Assembly: GCA_030263475.1 (NCBI GenBank)
Contig: SZPC01000001.1
Span: 62,001 to 126,000 of the forward strand
From: OLB4 sp002050165
Lineage (GTDB): Bacteria > Bacteroidota > Ignavibacteria > Tepidaquicellales > Tepidaquicellaceae
Length of the DNA: 64,000 nucleotides
Direction: 5' to 3'
Shown: in pieces, positions 47,151 to 56,882 of the stretch
How positions within the stretch are numbered: the first letter of the stretch is position 1
Layout: each line of letters starts with the position of its first letter
The notes under the pieces: generated by a model
Seen by the model: the letters and a program-made list of their open reading frames with translations, nothing else
Databases searched by the model: none
Told to the model about the DNA's origin: nothing
Program-made: the position numbers and the translations under genes

Positions 47151-48296
47151 TTACCTCAAAGCATTTTGGATAGTATCAATGAGATCAAGTTTTTCCCAGG
47201 TAAAAGTATCCTCACTTCTACCGAAATGTCCGTATGATGCAGTTTTTCTATAAATCGGCCTCCTGAGTTGCAACCTTTCGATAATACCTTTAGGTGTCAT
47301 ATCAATCTCTTTGAAAATAATGGAAGACAACTTTTTATCTTCAATTTTCCCGGTTCCGTGAGTGTTAACATAAATTGAAACCGGTTCTGCAACACCGATC
47401 GCATAGGAAATCTGAATTGTACATTCATCAGCGAGCCCGGCTGCAACGATATTCTTTGCAATATGTCGGGTTGCGTAAGCTGCGCTTCTGTCAACTTTAG
47501 TTGGATCCTTCCCCGAGAACGCACCGCCACCGTGAGGCGCCCAACCGCCGTATGTATCCACGATAATTTTTCTCCCCGTTAAACCCGTGTCTCCGTGAGG
47601 ACCACCGATAACGAAATTACCGGTAGGGTTTACGAAATATTTCGTGTTTTCGTCAATTAAATTTCCTTGAATAACTTTTTTAATGACATTTTCGATTATA
47701 TCATTTTTAATTTCATCCTGCTTAACTTCCGGGTCATGTTGAGTCGAAATGACAACTGTATCAACCCTGACAGGTTTATGATCATCGGAATATTCGACAG
47801 TTACCTGCGATTTGGAATCAGGTCTGAGATATCCCATTACTGATGGATGGTGTTTTCTGATGTCAGCAAGTTTCAAAAGTAATTTATGAGCAAGTGAAAT
47901 TGTAAGTGGCAAAAATTCTTCAGTTTCATTTTTAGCATATCCGAACATCATTCCCTGATCGCCTGCACCTCCGGTATCAACTCCTTGTGCAATATCAGAT
48001 GATTGTTTGTGAATTACTGACATAACGCTTATTGAATTGCTGTCAAAACAATATTCACCTTTTGTATAACCGATATCCCTTACAACATCTCGGACAACTT
48101 TTGGAACATCTACATAATGTGAGGTTGTAATTTCTCCTCCGACAAGAACCATACCGGTTGAACAAAAAGATTCACATGCAACTCTCCCCTGAGGATCGTT
48201 TGCGAGTATATCGTCAAGAATTGCATCTGATACCTGATCACAAATTTTATCGGGATGTCCCTCACTGACAGATTCCGATGTGAAATAGTAAGACAT
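47151..48296 (-). CDS. metK: S-adenosylmethionine synthetase
   Basis: A 381-residue MetK making SAM from ATP and methionine. Signature stretches: SEGHPDKICDQVSDAILD, GAGDQGMMFGYA and GGGAFSGKDPTKVDRSAAY. Length is standard. A clear AAGGAG precedes the ATG. It lies 35 bases after the iron-sulfur oxidoreductase and one base before the EI24 gene. No SAM riboswitch was recognised upstream. Confidence 0.97.
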   Translation of the reverse strand: MSYYFTSESVSEGHPDKICDQVSDAILDDILANDPQGRVACESFCSTGMVLVGGEITTSHYVDVPKVVRDVVRDIGYTKGEYCFDSNSISVMSVIHKQSSDIAQGVDTGGAGDQGMMFGYAKNETEEFLPLTISLAHKLLLKLADIRKHHPSVMGYLRPDSKSQVTVEYSDDHKPVRVDTVVISTQHDPEVKQDEIKNDIIENVIKKVIQGNLIDENTKYFVNPTGNFVIGGPHGDTGLTGRKIIVDTYGGWAPHGGGAFSGKDPTKVDRSAAYATRHIAKNIVAAGLADECTIQISYAIGVAEPVSIYVNTHGTGKIEDKKLSSIIFKEIDMTPKGIIERLQLRRPIYRKTASYGHFGRSEDTFTWEKLDLIDTIQNALR

Positions 48297-48331
48297 TAAA
48301 TATTTCTCCTTAAGTTAAATTGTAATTTAAA

Positions 48332-50350
48332 TTATTTTTTTATTGAGTCAAGGACAATTTCAGCAATGTCCTTTACATCCACTTCGTCAGATTTTTCTTT
48401 TGTTTTAACTCCGTCAGTCAACATCGTCATACAGAACGGACAAGCAGCGGTAATTGTATTTGCACCAGTTTTGAGAGCTTCTTCAGTTCGCTCAATGTTA
48501 ATACGTTTACCTTCAGTTTCCTCCATGAACATTCTACCGCCACCAGCGCCACAGCACAAGCCACGATCCTTGTTTCTTGGCATTTCGACAATATCCAATC
48601 CCGGCACACTTTCGAGTGAATTTCGTGGTTGATCGTATATATCATTATATCTCCCCAAATAACATGAATCGTGATAGGTTATTTTATCCTTAATTTCGTT
48701 TCCGGGAGTAATCTTCTTCTGTTTAATCAGGTTATCAATAAATTCAGTGTGGTGGGTTACATCGAGTTCTATACCAAATTGAGAATATTCGTTTTTAAGC
48801 GTGTGCATACAATGTGGGCAAGCGGTAACGACTTTTTTCACGTTATATCGTTTGAACGTTTCGATATTCTTTGTCATAAGTCCCTGGGCGATGAATTCGT
48901 TGCCGAGCCTTCTTGCAGGGTCGCCGGTACATTTTTCTTCGTTTCCGAGAACACCATATTTTACGCCTGCATCGTCAAGAATTTGTGCGAATGATTTCGT
49001 AACTTTCCGGTAGCGTTTATCGAATGCACCCATGCACCCTGTCCAGAATACTACATCAAGTTCGTTCGCCGATCCAACTTCGCTGAGCTTATGCAATCCT
49101 GATTTTTTATTTTCGCTTTCAAGTTCATCGCGTAACTCATTTATCCAGTCATTTCTTTCCTCTGCACTGTAGGCCCACGGAGATTCGTTATTTTCCAGAT
49201 TTCTGAAAACAGTGTTCAACTCATCGGGAAAATCCGACTCCATTAATGAAAGATTTCTGCGCATATCTACGATTGATGTTACGTGATCAATCATAACGGG
49301 GCATTCGTTCACGCAGGCGAGACAAGTTGTACATGCCCAAAGCTCCTGCGGTGTTATATAGTCCGGAACGAGAGGTTTTTCGAGAAGAGGGTCATCTTCT
49401 TTTTTATCCAATACCAATGGACCCTTATCCATCGCACGTTTCCGGATATTGGTAATAATGAGTTTTGGATTAAGTAATTTCCCTGTAATATTTGCCGGGC
49501 AAACCTCAGTACATCTGCCACACTCCGTACAAGTGTATCCATCGAGCACCTGTTTCCAGGTGAGGTCTTCGACGTCTTTTGCTCCATATTGTTCGATGCT
49601 TTCATCTTCGAAATTAATTGGTTTTAAAACACCTTTGGGTTCAATTTTGAAATTGGAAAAGAATGTATTTGGAACAGATGATAGAACATGGAAATGTTTT
49701 GAATAAGGTAGGTAGTTCAGAAATCCGAGAATAACGATATTATGTGCCCACCAGAAAAACTGGTAAAGCGTATCAGATCCGCCGCCACCTAAGAATCCGG
49801 CAATAATATCCGAGACCGGTCTTACACCGTGATCCTTTCCGAGCATAATTCTTTCAACATTGGCGCCAAACATTGTAATCATAACGAGAAAAATCAAGAT
49901 CAGTATAAATGTTGCATCCATTCGGGAAGCCGTATCAACCTGTAATCTTTTCGGGGTTCCTATATACCTGCGGATTAGGGAGAAAATTACCACAACAAAT
50001 ACGATAGCACCGAACAAATCTGTTGTTACCGTTATGACAGGGTATAAAGCTCCAAGGAATGAGAAACTGAATTCCGGGAAAAAACCTTCAATAATACCTT
50101 CGAGCACTACAATTCCAAGAACCAAAAATCCCCAGTAAATACAAAAATGTAAAAAACCTGCAAGTTTCTGGCGGAAAAGCTTTGTCTGCAGGAATGCAAT
50201 TTCTAGTGTGTTTTTGAGCCTTTGTCCAATGTTATTAAATCGGTTCTGAGGTTTGGATAATTTCAAAATAGCAAAGAACCGTTTCATTGAATAAACAAAG
50301 AAACCAAGAGCGCTGAAGAGAACGATTGCAAATATTATGGTTCTTAACAT
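48332..50350 (-). CDS. Membrane iron-sulfur oxidoreductase, HdrD-like (EtfD/EMO candidate)
   Basis: A 672-residue protein with an N-terminal membrane domain of about five to six helices (residues 1-230, nitrate-reductase-gamma-like). Two 4Fe-4S motifs follow (CTECGRCTEVCP near 276 and CTTCLACVNECP near 345), then two CCG domains (CPHC, and CCGAGGG near the end). This layout matches membrane HdrD-like proteins such as mycobacterial EtfD, proposed to pass electrons from electron-transfer flavoprotein to menaquinone. etfAB lie 4 kb away on the same strand. The assignment to that role is an inference. Confidence 0.85.
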   Translation of the reverse strand: MLRTIIFAIVLFSALGFFVYSMKRFFAILKLSKPQNRFNNIGQRLKNTLEIAFLQTKLFRQKLAGFLHFCIYWGFLVLGIVVLEGIIEGFFPEFSFSFLGALYPVITVTTDLFGAIVFVVVIFSLIRRYIGTPKRLQVDTASRMDATFILILIFLVMITMFGANVERIMLGKDHGVRPVSDIIAGFLGGGGSDTLYQFFWWAHNIVILGFLNYLPYSKHFHVLSSVPNTFFSNFKIEPKGVLKPINFEDESIEQYGAKDVEDLTWKQVLDGYTCTECGRCTEVCPANITGKLLNPKLIITNIRKRAMDKGPLVLDKKEDDPLLEKPLVPDYITPQELWACTTCLACVNECPVMIDHVTSIVDMRRNLSLMESDFPDELNTVFRNLENNESPWAYSAEERNDWINELRDELESENKKSGLHKLSEVGSANELDVVFWTGCMGAFDKRYRKVTKSFAQILDDAGVKYGVLGNEEKCTGDPARRLGNEFIAQGLMTKNIETFKRYNVKKVVTACPHCMHTLKNEYSQFGIELDVTHHTEFIDNLIKQKKITPGNEIKDKITYHDSCYLGRYNDIYDQPRNSLESVPGLDIVEMPRNKDRGLCCGAGGGRMFMEETEGKRINIERTEEALKTGANTITAACPFCMTMLTDGVKTKEKSDEVDVKDIAEIVLDSIKK

Positions 50351-50435
50351 GAAAGGAAGGTTTTAGGAGATAAATTACCTATATAGTCTTAAAGTTTAAA
50401 GATATTAAAATTTTGAGTTGTAAAATTGGATTACC

Positions 50436-51905
50436 TTACCGCTCAAATTTGAAAAGCTCAACTTTTGCCGGAATTTGTTTAAAGATCCTGTAATCTTTTA
50501 GTTCAAATCCGATATTTTTCATCTCAGACCTTAATGATGAATATCTGTTTGTGTCAAGCGAGGAGTAATCAAGAACAATCCAGATTTTTTGAATATCTTT
50601 TTTTATACGGATTGAATCAATCATCATATTAATATCCCAACCGAGAGTAACCGGTTCGGAAAATTTTACATTATTTGTTTTTGCGTAATGTAAAATGTGC
50701 CAGCCCATGTAATGGGGTTCAACAGAAATTAATTCGTCGTCTTGCGCATTCGAGTTGAGATAAGATGTCAGCTCTCTGTAATCGTTGTTTTTGAAATCGT
50801 AACTGTAATTAAAAATCATTCCCGTCAATGATACAAAAATCAGAAATGACGAAAACAAAATCCTTACTATTGAAAAACGAACGCAAATGATAAATCCGAT
50901 AAATGATGCAATCAGATAGGGAATTAAAATGCTAAGATATCTTGAGAGGAGAATACTGTTATTAATGGATACCAGCACTGCTGTAACAAAAGGGACAGTG
51001 AAGAAAAGCGAAACAATGAAAACTGAATCGTTTTTTCCGATAAAGTAAAAATATAACGGAAGAAATAGAGAAATGAGCAACATTAATAATGACAAGCCTT
51101 CAATAATGTTTAACGGCAGAATAGTTTGGTAATAGACATAATAGCTGAAAAATACATCATTGAAAAAGGCAATCGTATTACTGAAAACCATTGATGCAGT
51201 TTGTGGCGTACGCCATTCCTGACCTTTCATTAATTGCCGTATCATAGTCCAAAACCATGGAGCATACAATAAAATTGTTATTATAAAATTCAAAATGTAT
51301 TTGAATATTTTTCCGGTTCGGTTTCTGGTAAAATCGTAACCTGTAATTATCATTTGTGTTAAGAGAATCAGAAACGAGAAGTAATGAGTATAAATCGCCG
51401 CAACAGTGAAGAGTATATAAAGTACAGAATATATTTGAGAATATTGTTCCCGGTTTTTTAGAAAGTAATAAACGGACAGTAGGGCAAATAGTAGATTGAG
51501 GTTTAACATCCTTACTTCCTGAGAGTAATAAATATTCACCGGCGAAATTGCATACATGAACATTCCGAAAAGTATTGCATACCTTTCCTGTGTAATTAAG
51601 TTCAGTATATTGAAAAATACGACTGAAGCTATAAGAGAACAAATTACAGAAAGCATTCTCAACGCAAACACAGATTCACCGAAGAGAGTGCTCCATAATT
51701 TCAACATAAAATAAAATAAAGGCGGGTGTATATCGCCGGCGGTTCCGTTAATTATTCCAGCAAATGTTTTCTGTGAGAGGTGCCACGAAAAAATTTCGTC
51801 GAACCATAAATTCTTTTGTTCTAAATTGTAAACTCTTAGCAGGAGTACAAGCGCATAAATACTGAGAATAATTATATTGTAGTACTTATCAAGAAAAGAT
51901 TTCAT
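50436..51905 (-). CDS. Family 39 glycosyltransferase (dolichol-phosphate-mannose-type membrane protein)
   Basis: A 489-residue protein with around ten membrane helices and the GT39/PMT signature: W-FDEIFSWHLS with the catalytic Asp-Glu pair near residue 37, and DIHPPLFYFMLKLW. Such enzymes use polyprenyl-phosphate sugars and act on the outer face of the membrane, for example in lipid A or protein glycosylation. The acceptor is unknown. The ATG overlaps the stop of the yjbQ gene by one base. Confidence 0.88.
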   Translation of the reverse strand: MKSFLDKYYNIIILSIYALVLLLRVYNLEQKNLWFDEIFSWHLSQKTFAGIINGTAGDIHPPLFYFMLKLWSTLFGESVFALRMLSVICSLIASVVFFNILNLITQERYAILFGMFMYAISPVNIYYSQEVRMLNLNLLFALLSVYYFLKNREQYSQIYSVLYILFTVAAIYTHYFSFLILLTQMIITGYDFTRNRTGKIFKYILNFIITILLYAPWFWTMIRQLMKGQEWRTPQTASMVFSNTIAFFNDVFFSYYVYYQTILPLNIIEGLSLLMLLISLFLPLYFYFIGKNDSVFIVSLFFTVPFVTAVLVSINNSILLSRYLSILIPYLIASFIGFIICVRFSIVRILFSSFLIFVSLTGMIFNYSYDFKNNDYRELTSYLNSNAQDDELISVEPHYMGWHILHYAKTNNVKFSEPVTLGWDINMMIDSIRIKKDIQKIWIVLDYSSLDTNRYSSLRSEMKNIGFELKDYRIFKQIPAKVELFKFER

Positions 51906-52324
51906 TATTCACCAATGAATTGTGCAACAATTCTTCTTGACCGTGGCCTGTTATCAAAATCAATCAATATGATTTGTTGCCAGGTGCCGAGCAATAGTTC
52001 GCCATTTTTGAAAGGTATCGTTAAAGATGTTTTAATGATAAAGGAACGAACGTGTGAATGACCATTGCCATCGCCCCAGGTTTCATTGTGGAAATATTTT
52101 TTATAGGTTGGCGCTATTTGTTCAAGAACTTCCGGAATATCTTTTAACAACCCGGGTTCGTATTCAATAGTTGAAATCCCTGCGGTTGAACCGACAACGA
52201 AAGCTGTACAATTCCCCTGTGATAGTTTAGATTCTTTTAACAAGGTCCTTAAGTTCACGGTAATGTCAATAATATCGCAATTACCTTTTGTTTCAATAAG
52301 GAATTCTTCAGTTAATATTTTCAT
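51905..52324 (-). CDS. YjbQ family protein (UPF0047)
   Basis: A 139-residue UPF0047 protein. Conserved pieces are FVVGSTAGISTIEYEPG, WGDGNGHSHVRS and ELLLGTWQQIILIDFD. Some members show thiamine-phosphate-synthase-like activity when overproduced, but the true role is unknown. It overlaps coaX by 17 bases and the GT39 gene by one base, so the three are coupled. Confidence 0.92.
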   Translation of the reverse strand: MKILTEEFLIETKGNCDIIDITVNLRTLLKESKLSQGNCTAFVVGSTAGISTIEYEPGLLKDIPEVLEQIAPTYKKYFHNETWGDGNGHSHVRSFIIKTSLTIPFKNGELLLGTWQQIILIDFDNRPRSRRIVAQFIGE

Positions 52325-53033
52325 TCAAATCGGAAATTATTTTTATACCTTTTAAGACTAAGTACTCGTCGTGGACGTCATGTTCAAATCCCGAATCGAG
52401 GAAATGTTTACTGTTACCACCTGTAAAGATTACGAATAAATCATTGAATATGTTTTTGAATTCATATATAATCCCCATGATACCAAACTTGTTCAGCCGG
52501 TAAACACCTGAAGCAACAGCCTGCGGGGTATTATCGGCAATTGCAGGTAAATTCGAATCAATCGGAGCAGTCTGAAGTCCGGTAGTTTTAGTGAAACATT
52601 TAAGTGAATTGGTCAAACCCGGGGCAATAATTCCGCCTTTAAAATGTTTTTTTGAAAGGATGTTGAAAGTAGTCGCAGTACCGAAATCCACAATTAGAAT
52701 ATTATCGGCACCATAATACGTTGCTCCGGCAACAGCACAAATTCTATCCCTTCCCAAATCGGTTTTATAGTTCATTTCAAAAGGTAGGCGCATCTTGTCA
52801 TTGATGAAATTCAGGTTGCTGAATTCTGATACAAGTGAATTGTAGTGGATTTTATTCGAAACGGAAACGATTACCTTCTCAGTAACTGCAGCCTGACCGG
52901 CAATTTTGCGGAGCAATTTGGGTAAACTTTTTTTAGTGTAATTTCTCCGTACGAAATTATCAATTTTCAGGTCTGAATTTATGTGGGAGGATTTGATAGT
53001 GGAATTGCCAATATCAATTACAAGTGATTTCAT
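52308..53033 (-). CDS. coaX: Type III pantothenate kinase
   Basis: A 241-residue CoaX kinase, first step of coenzyme A synthesis. The ATP-binding motif VIDIGNSTIK is at the N-terminus. VDFGTATTFNIL and GGIIAPGLTNSL, typical of the type III fold, follow in the middle. Length is slightly short of the usual 250-260. It overlaps the yjbQ gene by 17 bases. Confidence 0.93.
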   Translation of the reverse strand: MKSLVIDIGNSTIKSSHINSDLKIDNFVRRNYTKKSLPKLLRKIAGQAAVTEKVIVSVSNKIHYNSLVSEFSNLNFINDKMRLPFEMNYKTDLGRDRICAVAGATYYGADNILIVDFGTATTFNILSKKHFKGGIIAPGLTNSLKCFTKTTGLQTAPIDSNLPAIADNTPQAVASGVYRLNKFGIMGIIYEFKNIFNDLFVIFTGGNSKHFLDSGFEHDVHDEYLVLKGIKIISDLNENIN

Positions 53034-53072
53034 AAAGCCGGCAGGGAAGTGAAGCCTGCAGTTTTATTTTTT

Positions 53073-53630
53073 CTAAATGGGAAATCGTAATCCGGCGGTT
53101 ACCGTGTATCCGCTGATATTTCCCGGATCGTCGTTATTGATGATTATCTTGTACTTCCCGTCAATGACGAGATTAAAATCTTTTGAAATTGTTTTGAGCA
53201 CGACACCACCACCAACGTCAACTCCAATTTTTGTAAATGAATTCTTCTCTGATGAGTAAAAGTTTATACCGATTCCACCGTCAACGAAAGGTTCAATATT
53301 AGTTGAAGCGAACTTTAGTCTCATGATTGCTGCAAGTTCAAAATTGTTGTCTTTTTTAACCTGCCAATAATTTGCCTGCGGGACGAAAGAAAAGCTTCCG
53401 GCTTCGAGTTCGGCAAAAACACCAACTGCCAATCCGGTGTTGCTTTCCATAAATGCAAGTCCGGCATTTACACCTAATCCACCTTTCAGCGTTGTTTTGC
53501 TAATATCGGACTTGAGATGCAAATCACGATTACGCTTTGACAGACTTAAATCGTTATTAATAATTTGTGCAAAAGAAATGTTGCCTGCAAAAAAAACTAA
53601 CACTAAAAGTAACGCAAATATATTTTTCAC
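53073..53630 (-). CDS. Small outer-membrane barrel-like protein
   Basis: A 185-residue exported protein with a signal peptide (cleavage near ISFA-QI) and alternating strands: GLGVNAGLAFM, VGVFAELEAG, FVDGGIGINFY, VTAGLRFPI at the C-terminus. It looks like an eight-stranded OmpA/OmpW-like barrel. No family was recognised. The GTG start follows the DUF151 gene by 11 bases. Confidence 0.75.
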   Translation of the reverse strand: MKNIFALLLVLVFFAGNISFAQIINNDLSLSKRNRDLHLKSDISKTTLKGGLGVNAGLAFMESNTGLAVGVFAELEAGSFSFVPQANYWQVKKDNNFELAAIMRLKFASTNIEPFVDGGIGINFYSSEKNSFTKIGVDVGGGVVLKTISKDFNLVIDGKYKIIINNDDPGNISGYTVTAGLRFPI

Positions 53631-53641
53631 TTGGAGTTGGT

Positions 53642-54247
53642 TTAATTTAAAAATTGGGGGTCAATTTTATTTATTTCATCCCTAAGCATGGCGGCTTTTT
53701 CGTAATCTTCGCTTTGGATGGCTTCATCAAGTTCCGATTGAAGTCGCTTCAATTTCATGTTTGGCGTTTTATCATCTTTATCAGATTGCAACTCTTCAAC
53801 ATCTGTGTCTTTTCCGGTAATTTTTGTTTCAGTCGGAACAAAGCCGACTTCGTTCATTATGTCTTCGGTTACATAAATCGGGGCTGAAAATCTTAGTGCG
53901 ATTGCAATTGCATCTGAAGGTCTGGCATCTATTCTTTCAGCCTGAGAATCGTTAAATGATATTTTCGAATAAAAGGTGGAATCTTTTAATTCATCAATAA
54001 TTACCTTATCAACCTCATAACCAAATTTTTCTATTATTATCTTTATCAGGTCGTGAGTCATTGGTCTTGGAGTGCTGATTTCTTCAAGCTGATAAGCAAT
54101 AGACTGCGCTTCGTTTTGACCGACAATAATCGGAAGCCGGCGCTCACCGTTCATTTCTTTTAAAATAACGGCGTAACCTCCGTCTTGCAACGTCGAGGTG
54201 AGCGATACTCCTGAAACATCTACCTGAATTAAATCTTCGTCGTACAT
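53642..54247 (-). CDS. Bifunctional nuclease family protein (DUF151) with UVR domain
   Basis: A 201-residue protein. Residues 1-135 are a BFN/DUF151 domain, with LPIIVGQNEAQSIA, RPMTHDLIKIIIEKFG and the conserved RIDARPSDAIAIALR. The C-terminal residues 160-197 form a UvrB/UvrC-type UVR helix pair (ELDEAIQSEDYEKAAMLRDEI). This fusion is common in Bacteroidota. The plant relative shows RNase and DNase activity; the bacterial role is unclear. Confidence 0.9.
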   Translation of the reverse strand: MYDEDLIQVDVSGVSLTSTLQDGGYAVILKEMNGERRLPIIVGQNEAQSIAYQLEEISTPRPMTHDLIKIIIEKFGYEVDKVIIDELKDSTFYSKISFNDSQAERIDARPSDAIAIALRFSAPIYVTEDIMNEVGFVPTETKITGKDTDVEELQSDKDDKTPNMKLKRLQSELDEAIQSEDYEKAAMLRDEINKIDPQFLN

Positions 54248-54305
54248 GGTTTCAATATTTAATAATTATTGCAATTTATCAAAGTAAATTTTTCACCTTA
54301 TTTAC

Positions 54306-55319
54306 TTAACTTGAGACAACGCTTTTAATTTCTTTTGTCAACGCAGGAAGAACATCAAATACATCGCCAACTATTCCGTAGTCTGCTATCTGAAAGATTG
54401 GAGCATCTTTATCTTTATTAATTGCAACTATACATTTTGAGGAAGACATACCGGCAAGGTGCTGGATAGCTCCGCTGATGCCACAAGCGATATAGAGCGA
54501 TGGTGATACAGTTTTACCGGTTTGACCGACTTGCTCAGAGTGAGGTCGCCAACCCGCATCTACAACCGCCCTTGAAGCTCCGGTAGCTGCTCCGAGTACT
54601 TCAGCAAGTTCTTCAATTAAATTAAAATTCTCTTGGCTTCTTAAACCTCTTCCACCGGATACTATTCTGTCAGCTTCGGCTACATCAAGTTTACCTGATG
54701 AGATTACTACATCATTTACAATGACTGAAAAATCCGATTCTGTAATACCTAAACTGACGGGATCAACACTGATAACAGTTGCTTCTTCATCAGTTAATTT
54801 TTCAACCTTGAAAACATTCGGTCGCAATGTAATGACTTTGCTTTCATTCTTTAATAATAAATCCGCAATACTTTTCCCTGCGAATAGCGGACGAGTAGCG
54901 ACAAGTTTATCTCCATCTATTTTTATTGCAGTACAATCCGGGCAGTATGAAGCTGATAGATTTACTGCAACTCTGGGAGCGAGATCTTTCCCCAAAGAAT
55001 TGGCAGAGAGGAGTATTATGTTGCAATCATTTGCTTTTGCAAATTCTGAAATAACTTTTGAAAATGCTGAATGTGAATAACTGAAATTTGATTTTCCGGA
55101 AATTGAATTTAGTTTGGTCAGGTCAATATAATGCACATTTTTAATCCCGTAATTCCCAAAAGATTTTGAACTTTCTTCTGAATTGTTACCAATTACAAGT
55201 GCAATAGATTCCGTATTAAGTAGTGAGGCTAATTTGTTGGCTTCGGTTAAAACTTCAAGAGCAGGGTTCTTAAACTTTCCATCTTTCGCATCAATAAATG
55301 CTAAAACTTTTTTTGACAT
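54306..55319 (-). CDS. etfA: Electron transfer flavoprotein alpha subunit
   Basis: A 337-residue EtfA. The C-terminal FAD-binding half is clear: VSGGRGLRSQENF, GAATGASRAVVDAGW, QVGQTGKTVSPSLYIACGISGAIQHLAGM (core GQTGKxVxPxLY and GISGAIQH), and IVGDVFDVLPAL. It carries electrons from acyl-CoA or other dehydrogenases. It starts 16 bases after etfB on the same strand. Confidence 0.96.
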   Translation of the reverse strand: MSKKVLAFIDAKDGKFKNPALEVLTEANKLASLLNTESIALVIGNNSEESSKSFGNYGIKNVHYIDLTKLNSISGKSNFSYSHSAFSKVISEFAKANDCNIILLSANSLGKDLAPRVAVNLSASYCPDCTAIKIDGDKLVATRPLFAGKSIADLLLKNESKVITLRPNVFKVEKLTDEEATVISVDPVSLGITESDFSVIVNDVVISSGKLDVAEADRIVSGGRGLRSQENFNLIEELAEVLGAATGASRAVVDAGWRPHSEQVGQTGKTVSPSLYIACGISGAIQHLAGMSSSKCIVAINKDKDAPIFQIADYGIVGDVFDVLPALTKEIKSVVSS

Positions 55320-55335
55320 GATTATATTTTTTAAG

Positions 55336-56085
55336 TTAAATTACTTTTGCTTCTTCCCGGAGCAATTTTACAAGTTCGGGAACTGAGTTTGCACCATCGG
55401 TCAGGATTTTTCCTTTTCCCTTTATTGGAGGTAACTCCATTTTTATAATTTCAGTTGCATTTTCATTATATGTAGAATGCCTTGTTTCCACATTTTTCTT
55501 TTTTGCCGCCATAATACTCTTGAGATTGGGGTAACGTGGTGTATTGATCCCCTTCTGTGTACCGATTATAACAGGAAGCGTAGTAGAGATTATCTCCTGT
55601 CCACCTTCTATCTCTTTTTCAGCGGTTACTTTATTATCCCCGATTGTCAATTTAACTACAACGTTGACAGAAGGAATTCCAGTTAATTCGCTCAGCATTG
55701 AAGGTAAAGCTGAACTATCGAAATCAATTGACTGCTTGCCGAGCAAGACTAAATCAGGTTTTTGTTCGTTGATAAAATCAGCGAGGTTTTTTGCAACCGA
55801 ATAAGTATCAACTATCTCATTGTCAGTTTTAATCAAAACGCCATTTTCTATCCCCATTTGAAAAGCTTTCTTTACTGCTTCAGTTGCCTTATCTGTACCA
55901 ACTGTAACTGCGAGGGTTTCTGCGTTTAATTTTTCTTTAAGCGATACTGCCTCCTCAACTGCAAATTCATCATACGGATTGAGAATAAACTGTACCCCGC
56001 TTTCATCAATTGATTTGCCATCCTGAGCAATTTTAACTTTTGTTGTGCTGTCCGGAACGAGTGAAACACATACGATTACTTTCAT
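55336..56085 (-). CDS. etfB: Electron transfer flavoprotein beta subunit
   Basis: A 249-residue EtfB, with VCVSLVPDSTTKVKI at the start, NPYDEFAVEEAVSLKE, LVLLGKQSIDFDSSALPSMLSELTG (core GKQSIDFDSS) and PRYPNLKSIMAAKKK. It forms a heterodimer with EtfA that binds FAD. First gene of etfBA; a short intergenic region and the tRNA lie upstream. Confidence 0.96.
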   Translation of the reverse strand: MKVIVCVSLVPDSTTKVKIAQDGKSIDESGVQFILNPYDEFAVEEAVSLKEKLNAETLAVTVGTDKATEAVKKAFQMGIENGVLIKTDNEIVDTYSVAKNLADFINEQKPDLVLLGKQSIDFDSSALPSMLSELTGIPSVNVVVKLTIGDNKVTAEKEIEGGQEIISTTLPVIIGTQKGINTPRYPNLKSIMAAKKKNVETRHSTYNENATEIIKMELPPIKGKGKILTDGANSVPELVKLLREEAKVI

Positions 56086-56197
56086 GAACTGTAAATTAGA
56101 TTTGTAAATATATTATTCCAAAAATAAATTTGATGTTTAGGAAATGCAATTTCATAATTAGTACAAATTTCATAAACAGAAACAAATCCCTGCATAT

Positions 56198-56224
56198 AAA
56201 AAAAGGTCGCATTGGGCGACCTTT
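56198..56224 (-). terminator. Intrinsic terminator after the tRNA gene
   Basis: On the minus strand a 9-bp stem (56224-56216 with 56210-56202) has a five-base loop and is followed by a run of T. It begins 11 bases after the 3' end of the tRNA. Confidence 0.8.
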
Positions 56225-56234
56225 CTACTCATTG

Positions 56235-56307
<73 letters not shown>

Positions 56308-56882
56308 ATGTTTTACAAAGTTAAAATAAAATTCCTTTAATTTCAATACTACATTTATGCTGTAAAAATTATCATAGTATAGTATAAAAACTGTTAAAGT
56401 TTTAATCTAAATAATAAATTAAATTTTATCAGCTAATATAATAATACTGTATTGACATTATAGTAAATCATAATTATTATTGCACCGAGATCAGATACCT
56501 TCCCTTAATGAAAAAATTGTAGTAATATTATTTCGATTTTGATAAATTCTTAATGTGCTTATTAAATTGTGCATCACACTCTGATTGAATAGTTATGCTT
56601 TAATACTAAAATCATACTGTGAATTTTATTTTTTTAATCACCGGTGGAACGGAGTCCGGTGCTTTAGTTAGGTTGTAAAAATGAATATCAAGTGAAGTTA
56701 TATTTTACCATTTACACAAAAATTGAAATATCTGACTGGATGATCCAACAAGTTCATAGAAAAATTTTCAATACTAATTATTATAGTATTCTAAAAAGTA
56801 AAATGTAATATCGCAGAAAATAAACCATTTTCCGTCATTCAATAAATTGGTTCATTTTACTAACCCAAAAAACAAAAAAACT
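56308..56882. other. Intergenic stretch upstream of the T9SS-exported gene
   Basis: About 575 bases with no gene found. It is very AT-rich except for one GC-rich inverted repeat at 56639-56661, listed separately. No clear Bacteroidota promoter pair was found before the ATG at 56883. Confidence 0.6.
56639..56661. other. GC-rich hairpin in an AT-rich intergenic region
   Basis: CACCGG (56639-56644) pairs with CCGGTG (56656-56661) over an 11-base loop. The stem stands out from the flanking AT-rich sequence. On the minus strand it is followed by an interrupted A-rich stretch, so it is not a standard terminator. It could be part of a structured RNA or a protein site. Confidence 0.3.

Noticed and set aside
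54282..54307. Inverted repeat AAGTAAAT/ATTTACTT at the etfA 3' end as a terminator
   Set aside because: The stem is almost all A-T and no T run follows on the minus strand.
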